Part shown: positions 1-6,102 of the stretch, one piece after another | Layout of the letters: every line of letters starts with the position of its first letter | How positions within the stretch are numbered: the first letter of the stretch is position 1 | Source of the DNA: Lampropedia aestuarii | GTDB taxonomy: Bacteria > Pseudomonadota > Gammaproteobacteria > Burkholderiales > Burkholderiaceae_C | Length of the DNA: 64,000 nucleotides | NCBI RefSeq assembly: GCF_004803635.1 | Contig: NZ_SSWX01000011.1 | Coordinates: 1-64,000 of the forward strand | Reading direction: 5' to 3' | Program-made: the position numbers and the translations under genes | The notes under the pieces: generated by a model | The model's input: the letters and a program-made list of their open reading frames with translations, nothing else | What the model was told of the DNA's origin: nothing | Databases searched by the model: none

Positions 1-829
1 GACCTGTGCAGAAAAGGCTGGGTCAATACAGATTGCAAACCCAGCTGAGCCCGGCCCAAGAAGTGGTGGTGGTGCATTTACGGCGCACTTTGCTGCTGCC
101 TTTGGATGATTTGCTGGCCGTAACTCGTGAATTTATCTGCGACAAGGTCTCGCTTTCAGGGCTGGATCGGTTTTTACGCCGCCATGGCGTAGGCAACTTG
201 AACGCGCTCAAACCCAAAGAGCCACAGCTAACACACAAAGCCTTTAAAGCCTATGAGCCTGGCTATGTGCATATGGATGTGAAGTATCTGCCTCAGATGC
301 AAGACCAAGATCAGCGCAGCTACTTGTTTGTGGCCATTGACCGGGCTACGCGTTGGGTGTTCGTACAGATCAAAGTCAACAAGAGTGCAGCCAGCGCCAA
401 AGCTTTTTTGAAGGCGCTGTACAAGGCATGCCCAATGCAAATTAGCAAGCTGCTGACCGACAATGGCAAAGAATTCACAGACCGGCTGTTTGCTACGCGT
501 GAACGCCAAGCCACAGGCAATCATGAGTTTGACATGCTATGCAAAGATTTAGGTATTGAGCATCGGCTGACAAAGCCTCGTACGCCAAAGACCAACGGCA
601 TAGTTGAGCGCTTTAATGGCAGGATTGCAGACATTCTCAAAACACACCGCTTTAACAGCGCCGAGGATATGAACCAAACCTTGCTGCGCTACGTAACGCT
701 GTAGAACCACCAATTGCTCCAGTCAGCCCTGCAGAGCAAAACTCCTATTCAGGCTGCTAAACAGTGGTTCGATACCATCCCCATTTATTCAGAAAGCGGC
801 CTTATGATCGTCCGGGATGCGACAAATAG
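1..829 (+). pseudogene. IS481-family transposase, truncated at the window edge and broken by a stop and a frameshift
   Basis: The reading frame is open at the left edge, so the N-terminus lies outside the window. The first 230 residues read as an integrase-core (DDE) transposase: an Asp in HMDVKYLP, an Asp in TDNGKEF and a Glu in GIVERFNG form the expected triad. The frame hits TAG at 702-704, where relatives have a tyrosine codon, and continues in frame with NHQLLQSALQSKTPIQAAKQW. From 782 the conserved C-terminus HLFRKRPYDRPGCDK lies in another frame and ends with TAG at 827-829. One missing C near 775-776 would restore the frame (THPHLF). The element is probably inactive unless these are sequencing errors. 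No flanking inverted repeats were identified. Confidence 0.85.
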
Positions 830-831
830 CA

Positions 832-860
832 AAGCCCGCAGGTGCGAACCATGCGGGCTT
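832..860 (-). terminator. Hairpin terminator after the first PRC-barrel gene
   Basis: A nine-base inverted repeat (AAGCCCGCA at 832-840, TGCGGGCTT at 852-860) lies 22 bp beyond the stop of the minus-strand PRC-barrel gene. On that strand the stem is followed by a short T-rich stretch. The second cassette copy has an equivalent hairpin in the equivalent place. Confidence 0.6.
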
Positions 861-881
861 AGTGGTATAGCAGTGCAGTGC

Positions 882-1280
882 TTATTTCTTCGCGTATTCA
901 AACTTTGGCAGGTCTTTCAGCGCGTCTTTGGTTGCGCCTGGCAAGGTGATGTTGCCGTCAGTGACGCGGAAGTTTTTCACAGGGATGGCCACATCATGCG
1001 AGCCCATGCCCAGGAAACCACCCACGCTCAGAATGGCAAAAGAGACGGTGCCATCGGGTGCAAGAATCACATCTTCGACCTTACCCACCGACTCGTCGGC
1101 ATCGTTTTTCACAGTTTTGCCCAATACCGAATCCTTCAGGCTCCAACCGGAGGCAATCGCTTGCACTTCAGTGGCCGTGCCACCCAGGACCGCTGTGCCT
1201 GCGACCGGCTGCGCGATAGCAGCGCCGCCCATCAAGCCCAATGTAATTGCGCTGGCAATAATGATTTTTTGTGTATTCAT
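882..1280 (-). CDS. Exported PRC-barrel domain protein, copy 1
   Basis: The protein has 132 residues. Residues 1-23 look like a Sec signal peptide ending in AIAQ, so a periplasmic location is likely. The rest matches the PRC-barrel fold (the domain of photosystem reaction centre H subunit and RimM): GKTVKNDADESVGKVEDVILAPDG followed by a SFAILSVGGFLGMGSHDVAIP strand pair. The biochemical role of these small exported PRC proteins is not established; they often sit with CsbD or BON stress genes. It lies 49 bp downstream of a CsbD gene on the same strand, probably co-transcribed, and is followed by a hairpin terminator. It is a close paralogue of the gene at 1965-2366. Confidence 0.85.
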   Translation of the reverse strand: MNTQKIIIASAITLGLMGGAAIAQPVAGTAVLGGTATEVQAIASGWSLKDSVLGKTVKNDADESVGKVEDVILAPDGTVSFAILSVGGFLGMGSHDVAIPVKNFRVTDGNITLPGATKDALKDLPKFEYAKK

Positions 1281-1329
1281 ATCAACTCCTTTAATAAAAC
1301 TATGGCTGCTTGATTCAATTTTTAAAAAA

Positions 1330-1512
1330 TTACTTTTTGGTCGAATCCTCGAAAGCCTGCTTCACATCGCCTGCAGCTTTTTCAGCCTTGCCTTCTGCTT
1401 GCTTGGCGGCACCTTTAATTTGTTGCTCGGGGCTATTAATGGCTTCACCGACTTTTTGCTGGACTTTCCCGACCACTTCTTTCACAGATCCCTTGACTTG
1501 CTCTTTATTCAT
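1330..1512 (-). CDS. CsbD family stress protein, copy 1
   Basis: This is a 60-residue, highly charged, Lys/Glu/Ala-rich protein: MNKEQVKGSVKEVVGKVQQK, then two GKAEKAAGDVKQ-like helical repeats. It matches the CsbD family, small cytoplasmic proteins induced by general stress in many bacteria; molecular function unknown. The start is taken at 1512 rather than the longer frame because AAGGAGG sits just upstream and because copy 2 starts at the same residue. The upstream region carries TGTAG/CTACA half-sites (1588-1628) and a short hairpin (1531-1543) also present before copy 2. Confidence 0.85.
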   Translation of the reverse strand: MNKEQVKGSVKEVVGKVQQKVGEAINSPEQQIKGAAKQAEGKAEKAAGDVKQAFEDSTKK

Positions 1513-1530
1513 AAGACCTCCTTGTGATGA

Positions 1531-1628
1531 GTTGCTTAGCAACGATGAATAGACAACTCAATATTAAAGCCAGACAATCGATCTGGCTGTAGGATGCGGT
1601 AGCTTTGTGCTGTAGTCATATTCCTACA
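1531..1628 (-). promoter_or_regulatory. Conserved upstream region of cassette 1: 5' UTR hairpin and TGTAG half-sites
   Basis: GTTGCTTAGCAAC (1531-1543) is a near-perfect short palindrome just upstream of the ribosome-binding site. Further up are TGTAGG at 1588-1593 and the inverted pair TGTAG-N8-CTACA at 1611-1628. The 23-bp spacing from the lone half-site to the pair is identical before copy 2 (2650 and 2673). Conservation of motif and spacing between the duplicates suggests a regulator site; the regulator is not known from sequence. Confidence 0.5.
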
Positions 1629-1911
1629 ATACCAGGACACAAGCATCAATTCGTTCAAACAAAATCACCATCAATTATTTAGCTTGAATATATAAACGTT
1701 CATTTTCCATAATGACTGCGCAGCCCATGTGTTGCAGCATTGCATTTGCATGGCACAACATGCTGCGCCTTTGGTGCCAGGCAGCCATCAGGAGGTAAGT
1801 CGCCCACCCTACCGAGGCCTGCGGAATGGTATGTGTCGGCGATCGCGGGTTAGTGGTTGCCAACAAAGCCCATGGCGTGTGCCTCGGCACAGGAGTTGTT
1901 CCAATACCTAC
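1629..1911. other. Intergenic stretch between the two CsbD/PRC cassettes, no gene seen
   Basis: About 280 bp separate the promoter region of cassette 1 from the terminator of cassette 2. Short open frames exist on both strands, but none has a convincing ribosome-binding site, similarity or partner. No recognisable RNA gene. Confidence 0.5.
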
Positions 1912-1951
1912 AACAAAAAAACCCGCAGGCGCTTGGCATGCGGGTTTTTTT
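1912..1951 (-). terminator. Rho-independent terminator after the second PRC-barrel gene
   Basis: The inverted repeat AAAACCCGCA ... TGCGGGTTTT is flanked by A-runs and T-runs on both sides, so it can work in either direction. It lies just beyond the minus-strand PRC-barrel gene ending at 1965 and is the counterpart of the hairpin at 832-860. Confidence 0.8.
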
Positions 1952-1964
1952 GAAGGTTTGAGGC

Positions 1965-2366
1965 TTATTTCTTAGCATACTCAAACTTTGGCAGCTCTTT
2001 GAGCGCGTCTTTGGTCGCTCCAGGCAGAGTGATTTTGCCATCGCCAGCGGCGCGGAGGTTTTTCAATGGGATGGCCACATCATGTGAACCCATGCCCAGG
2101 AAGCCGCCAACACTCAGAATGGCGAAAGACACGGTGCCATCGGGTGCAATGATCACGTCTTCAATTTTGCCTACCGACTCATCGGCCTCGTTATGCACCG
2201 TTTTGCCCAGAATGGCGTCTTTCAGACTCCAGCCAGTGGCAATCGCTTGCACTTCCGTGGCAGAGGCGCCCAAAGTGGTAGTACCTGCGACAGGCTGCGC
2301 GTATGCAGCGCCACCCAACAGGCCAAAAGAAATAGCGCTGGCAATAATAAATTTTTGTGTATTCAT
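1965..2366 (-). CDS. Exported PRC-barrel domain protein, copy 2
   Basis: The protein has 133 residues and can be aligned almost without gaps to copy 1 (882-1280), including the signal peptide (MNTQKFIIASAISFGLLGGA, ending AYAQ) and the block GKTVHNEADESVGKIEDVII / SFAILSVGGFLGMGSHDVAIP. Differences are mostly conservative and concentrate in the signal peptide and the stretch before the last strand (AAGDGK versus VTDGN). It lies 38 bp downstream of CsbD copy 2 on the same strand. Probably periplasmic; function unknown beyond the PRC fold. Confidence 0.85.
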   Translation of the reverse strand: MNTQKFIIASAISFGLLGGAAYAQPVAGTTTLGASATEVQAIATGWSLKDAILGKTVHNEADESVGKIEDVIIAPDGTVSFAILSVGGFLGMGSHDVAIPLKNLRAAGDGKITLPGATKDALKELPKFEYAKK

Positions 2367-2404
2367 AATACTCTCCTTGAATTAATAATCAACAACCAAC
2401 AAGC

Positions 2405-2575
2405 TTATTTTTTAAGGGTTTCTTTGACGTCACCGGCTGCTTTTTCAGCCTTACCTTCCACTTGCTTGGCGACGCCTTTGATCTGCTGCTCTGGGCTATT
2501 AATCACTTCACCGATTTTTTGCTGCACTTTACCGGCGGCCTCTTTCACAGATCCTTTAACTTGTTCTTTATTCAT
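2405..2575 (-). CDS. CsbD family stress protein, copy 2
   Basis: This is a 56-residue paralogue of the CsbD gene at 1330-1512 with the same beginning (MNKEQVKGSVKEAAGKVQQK) but a shorter tail ending ETLKK. The start at 2575 follows AAGGAGATCTT, a good ribosome-binding site at normal distance. It is first in a two-gene unit with the PRC-barrel gene. A conserved regulatory region lies at 2593-2690. Confidence 0.85.
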   Translation of the reverse strand: MNKEQVKGSVKEAAGKVQQKIGEVINSPEQQIKGVAKQVEGKAEKAAGDVKETLKK

Positions 2576-2592
2576 AAGATCTCCTTGTGTAA

Positions 2593-2690
2593 GTTGCTGA
2601 GCAACGATTAGTAGACGGCTCAATATTAATGGTCGACATCATATTTGGCTGTAGGAACAGGTAGCTTTGTGTTGTAGGTCTTGTCCTACA
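2593..2690 (-). promoter_or_regulatory. Conserved upstream region of cassette 2: 5' UTR hairpin and palindromic TGTAGG operator
   Basis: GTTGCTGAGCAAC (2593-2605) is the UTR palindrome. TGTAGG at 2650-2655 is followed 23 bp later by a perfect inverted repeat TGTAGG-N6-CCTACA at 2673-2690. The same arrangement occurs before cassette 1. The operator role is inferred from symmetry and conservation. Confidence 0.55.
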
Positions 2691-2808
2691 TTCAATACAT
2701 TAATAACAAATACGGCATTCTCTTCACTACGCAGTGCAGCGCTGCAGCTCTGAACGACGGCTGGCGTGGGCAGCGAAGCTGCGCCACCCTACGGCACAAT
2801 AGCGCTCC

Positions 2809-3480
2809 ATGAGTGTGTTATCCCCTTTCCCCAAAACACTTGGCGCTTTGCCCGCCAGTGCGGCCCAACGCCGGTATTTGTTTTTAGCGGCGTCCTGGGC
2901 GTCGTTTGCGATGATGGCGGTGGAGATGCTGTTTGCGCGCATCGTAGCGTCGTTTTTTGGCAGCGGCATTGCGGTGTGGGGCAGCATCATCACGGTGTTG
3001 CTGGTGGCGATGGCGGCCGGTTATTTATGGGGTGGGCGGTTAACACAGCATCAACAGGCTTCAAGCACGCGGTTTTACCAATTGCTGCTGTGGTTTGCAC
3101 TGGCGATGCTGCCTTTGGTGCTGATGGCTGATTTGGTGCTGGCTGAAATCAGTTACTGGATTGCTGATTCACGCTACGGCAGCTTGATTGCCAGTGCGTT
3201 GCTGCTGAGTGCGCCGGGCTTTTTGTCGGGCTGCTTGAATCCTTATGCCTTGCATCTGCTGGTGCAGCGCGTTGAAGAAGCAGGCACGCGGGCTGGCCAG
3301 TTGAGCGCATTGACTACGCTGGGAGCAGCGGCTGGCACGATTTTGCCCTCTTATTACTTGGTGCTGTGGTGGGAGCTCAATCACATTTTGCTAGGCCTGG
3401 TGCTGGTTACCGCAGCACTTGCGGCATTGGCTTTGCTGTTGTGGCCTGCTGCAGGCAAGAAAGTGCAGCATGTCCAGTAA
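2809..3480 (+). CDS. Membrane half of a spermidine-synthase-like system
   Basis: This is a 223-residue integral membrane protein with about six or seven hydrophobic segments (for example 22-48, 56-74, 88-110, 127-146, 166-186, 190-212). It resembles the N-terminal transmembrane region of fused membrane/spermidine-synthase proteins: EMLFARIVASFFGSGIAVWG, then GYLWGGRL, then SALTTLGAAAGTILPSYYL. The next gene, overlapping its end by 11 bp, supplies the soluble synthase-like domain, so the two together equal one fused protein. Whether polyamines are the substrate is not shown; members of this group include aminopropyltransferase-like proteins of unknown substrate. ATG at 2809 is the first plausible start. 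Confidence 0.7.
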   Translation: MSVLSPFPKTLGALPASAAQRRYLFLAASWASFAMMAVEMLFARIVASFFGSGIAVWGSIITVLLVAMAAGYLWGGRLTQHQQASSTRFYQLLLWFALAMLPLVLMADLVLAEISYWIADSRYGSLIASALLLSAPGFLSGCLNPYALHLLVQRVEEAGTRAGQLSALTTLGAAAGTILPSYYLVLWWELNHILLGLVLVTAALAALALLLWPAAGKKVQHVQ

Positions 3481-4453
3481 GGATAAGCCGTTCTGTCTGC
3501 GTCACACCTGCTTGCGCCTGCTATGCACCAGCGTGTTGCTAGGAGCCGTACCAGGCTCCAGCTTTGCCGATGGTTCCACACCCGCTTCAGCCCTTGCCAA
3601 TCACTGCCTCGCAAACGATGCCAGTGCCGTGCACAGCCTCGAAAACTGCCTGATGCACGATGACTTCAAGCTGGTCAAAACCGTGCGTGGTCAGCATGTC
3701 GATGTGATGGTGATGGAAGGGCAGGACTTTCGCTGCATGAGCTTCGACCGCCGCAATCTGTTCCAAAGTTGCATGCGCAAAGACGCCCCCAATGCCCTGG
3801 CACTGGAATATACCCGTGGGCTGTTGGCAGGCCTGCGATTGCTGGAGCGCCCGCCTGAAAACATCTTGCTGATCGGCATGGGCGGCGGCTCAATCCCCAA
3901 AGCGGTGATGCAGCATTGGCCGGATGTACAGCTCGATGTGGTCGAGCTCGACCAAGCCGTCGTGCAAGTGGCCAAAGACTGGTTTGCGTTCGCGCCGAGT
4001 GCGCAGATCACAATCACAGTGCAGGATGCGCGCGCGTTTGTACGCCAGCGCATCCGCCAGGGCCAGCACTACGACTTCATCATGCTGGACGCGTTTGACC
4101 AAGACTACATCCCCGAGCATTTGCTCACGGTGGAATTTTTGCAGCAGATTCGCCAGTTGTTGGCTCCCGGCGGGGTGGTTGCAGCCAATACGTTTGCACA
4201 AGGGCGACTGCAAGCCCACGAAGAAGCGACTTGGCAGGCCGTTTTTCCGTCGCTGTGGCGCAGCAAGCGTTTGATGAATGACATTATTTATGCAGCGACG
4301 CAGCCGCTGCAAACGCCCCAGCCCGATGCCCAGCAGGAATCCATCACGGGCGTCTGGACCGATTATCCAAGCCAAGCGGTGTCCGCCAGCCAAGCCCGCG
4401 TGCTGACCGACCAATGGTCTCCTAGCAATGTATTGCGCCATGCCAATGAATAG
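3470..4453 (+). CDS. Spermidine-synthase-like (PAPT fold) protein with an N-terminal export or anchor segment
   Basis: The protein has 327 residues from ATG 3470, which overlaps the stop of the membrane gene (3478-3480) and suggests translational coupling. A Rossmann methyltransferase/aminopropyltransferase fold is clear: GMGGGSIPK (136-144), acidic strand end VVELDQAV, VQDARAFV, and DFIMLDAFDQDYIPEHL, equivalent to the spermidine-synthase active-site loop. Residues about 10-34 (CLRHTCLRLLCTSVLLG...SSFADG) look like a signal peptide or anchor, unusual for a cytoplasmic spermidine synthase. It may act at the membrane or periplasm with its partner. Substrate unknown. An upstream in-frame ATG (3419) lies deep in the previous gene and is less likely. 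Confidence 0.7.
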   Translation: MSSKDKPFCLRHTCLRLLCTSVLLGAVPGSSFADGSTPASALANHCLANDASAVHSLENCLMHDDFKLVKTVRGQHVDVMVMEGQDFRCMSFDRRNLFQSCMRKDAPNALALEYTRGLLAGLRLLERPPENILLIGMGGGSIPKAVMQHWPDVQLDVVELDQAVVQVAKDWFAFAPSAQITITVQDARAFVRQRIRQGQHYDFIMLDAFDQDYIPEHLLTVEFLQQIRQLLAPGGVVAANTFAQGRLQAHEEATWQAVFPSLWRSKRLMNDIIYAATQPLQTPQPDAQQESITGVWTDYPSQAVSASQARVLTDQWSPSNVLRHANE

Positions 4454-4508
4454 CAATGCCCTGCATTGCCTGCATTGCGGCCCCTGGAGCACGCCCATCC
4501 ACACCACA

Positions 4509-4565
4509 GGTGGATAAAGGTGTGGATAAGTGGCTGACTCCCTAGGGATTGCCCTATAGGGAGCC
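4509..4565. other. Intergenic site with two DnaA-box-like sequences and an inverted repeat
   Basis: Between the convergent synthase-like gene and anmK are TTATCCACC (complement of 4509-4517) and TTATCCACA (complement of 4521-4529), the second matching the E. coli DnaA-box consensus. They are followed by an imperfect inverted repeat around CTCCCTAGGG / CCCTATAGGGAG (4532-4564), which could act as a terminator although T-runs are weak. No origin genes lie nearby. Confidence 0.3.
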
Positions 4566-4629
4566 ATACAACGCTTAAAATTTAAGCAACTGCCGCCCAG
4601 CGCTGCTTAAAACCTGTTCAAAGCCCGCA

Positions 4630-5889
4630 TCACGCGTGGTAAATGGCCCCCAAGACGCGAGGCCCTTTGGCCTGCGTGGCGGCCGGCACATTGCCTGGCA
4701 TTCCCAACAGGCATTGGCGCGCCAACCAGGCAAATGCAGCCGCTTCTACCTGCTCGGGTGGCAGGCCCCATGCTGCGGTGCTGACCACCTCTACGGTCTC
4801 GCCAACAGCCAGTTGCAAGTGGTGCTCGATGCGCTGCATCAACAATGCGTTGTGGGCGCCACCACCGCATACCCCGACGCTGCGCTGGCCTTGCTGGTAG
4901 CGTGCAAAAGCCTGGGCGACCGAGATCGCGGTCAATTCCAGCAAACTAGCCTGTACGTCAGCGGCACTCCAAGGCGCGGCATCTGGCGCTTGCTGAGATG
5001 CACATTGCTGCAACTGGTTGTGCAGCCAGGTCAGGCTAAACACATCAACGCCCGTGCTTTTGGGTGCAGGCAGGCTGAAATAGCCCTCACGCAGCAAATG
5101 CATGAGCAAGCCACCATGCACTTTGCCGCTTGCTGCCCACTGCCCGCCTTTGTCATACGGCGCGCCAGTATGCAATTGGCACCAGCCATCCAGCAGGGTA
5201 TTGGCTGGACCGCTGTCAAAGCCCAGCGTGCGGCCTTCGGCATCGATCAGGCTCCAATTGGCAATACCGCCCAAATTCAACACCGCCACACCTTGGCCGG
5301 GCTGGCCAAACATGGCGCGGTGGAACGCCGGCACCAAAGGTGCGCCCTGCCCACCAGCAGCTACATCACGGCGGCGAAAATCAGCCACCACGCGAATGCC
5401 GGTGTGCTCAGCCAAAAGCGAAGGGTTGTTCAGTTGGATTGTGTAGCGCCCCAGGCCGTCACTGGGCTGGCCCAGCCCAGCCAGCACCGCATCAGGCGCC
5501 TGGCGTGGCGCTGGTTGGTGGCGCACAGTCTGGCCATGCGCACCAATGGCCAGGATGCTGGAAGCAGGTATGCCAGTCTGCTCGCACAATTGCTTGACCG
5601 CATTGGCATAGCAATGGGCCAAGGCGTTTTCAGCCAGGGCGGCCAGATGCAGCTCATCGTGGCCAGGAAAATTCAATTGCCGCAGCAACGCCACCAAGGG
5701 CTCGCCCAGCGGTATATGCACATGGCCGGCGACGGCTATGCACTCCAGTCCAGCGTGACCACCCAAACTGGGCGAGAAACGCGCCAGCACGGCATCCACA
5801 CCATCCAGCGACGTGCCTGACATAAGACCGATGAACCAACCTTTGCCAGGATTGGGGGAATGCGAGGCCTGATTGCTGACAGCATGCAT
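4630..5889 (-). CDS. anmK: Anhydro-N-acetylmuramic acid kinase
   Basis: The protein has 419 residues; the family is usually about 370-390, the surplus being at the N-terminus. AnmK phosphorylates and opens 1,6-anhydro-MurNAc from peptidoglycan turnover, giving MurNAc-6-phosphate for recycling in the cytoplasm. The nucleotide-binding start FIGLMSGTSLDGVDAVL (19-35), AIGAHGQTVRHQP with the catalytic-region histidine, VADFRRRDVAAGGQGAPLVP and NLGGIANW are all intact. The C-terminal VCGGGAHNALLMQRI and PPEQVEAAAFAWLA motifs match. AAGGAGCTGCAG precedes ATG 5889. It stands alone, convergent with the gene on its left. Confidence 0.95.
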   Translation of the reverse strand: MHAVSNQASHSPNPGKGWFIGLMSGTSLDGVDAVLARFSPSLGGHAGLECIAVAGHVHIPLGEPLVALLRQLNFPGHDELHLAALAENALAHCYANAVKQLCEQTGIPASSILAIGAHGQTVRHQPAPRQAPDAVLAGLGQPSDGLGRYTIQLNNPSLLAEHTGIRVVADFRRRDVAAGGQGAPLVPAFHRAMFGQPGQGVAVLNLGGIANWSLIDAEGRTLGFDSGPANTLLDGWCQLHTGAPYDKGGQWAASGKVHGGLLMHLLREGYFSLPAPKSTGVDVFSLTWLHNQLQQCASQQAPDAAPWSAADVQASLLELTAISVAQAFARYQQGQRSVGVCGGGAHNALLMQRIEHHLQLAVGETVEVVSTAAWGLPPEQVEAAAFAWLARQCLLGMPGNVPAATQAKGPRVLGAIYHA

Positions 5890-5987
5890 CTGCAGCTCCT
5901 TTATGAGAACTTGTGTGCGATTTTTTTAAATACACGGCAAAGCCATCGGCGTGCCAATTGACGCGCTGGTGGTATGTGCTGCAAAGG

Positions 5988-6011
5988 GACTTTGAACAGG
6001 CTCTCAGAGCC
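5988..6011 (+). repeat. Fragment of the dispersed palindromic repeat (end only)
   Basis: GACTTTGAACAGGCTCTCAG matches the outer end of the repeat at 13728-13997 (there GACTTTGAATAGGCTCTCTG). No core sequence is attached, so this is a solo end or decayed copy in the leader of the ABC-F gene. Confidence 0.5.
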
Positions 6012-6102
6012 TACTTCTGGGTGTTGTGCAGAGTTTCCCTACGCATTGTGGCAGAACACAAGCTTGTTTCAGGCCATGGCAACAGGCCTGATAATGCCAG
6101 CC

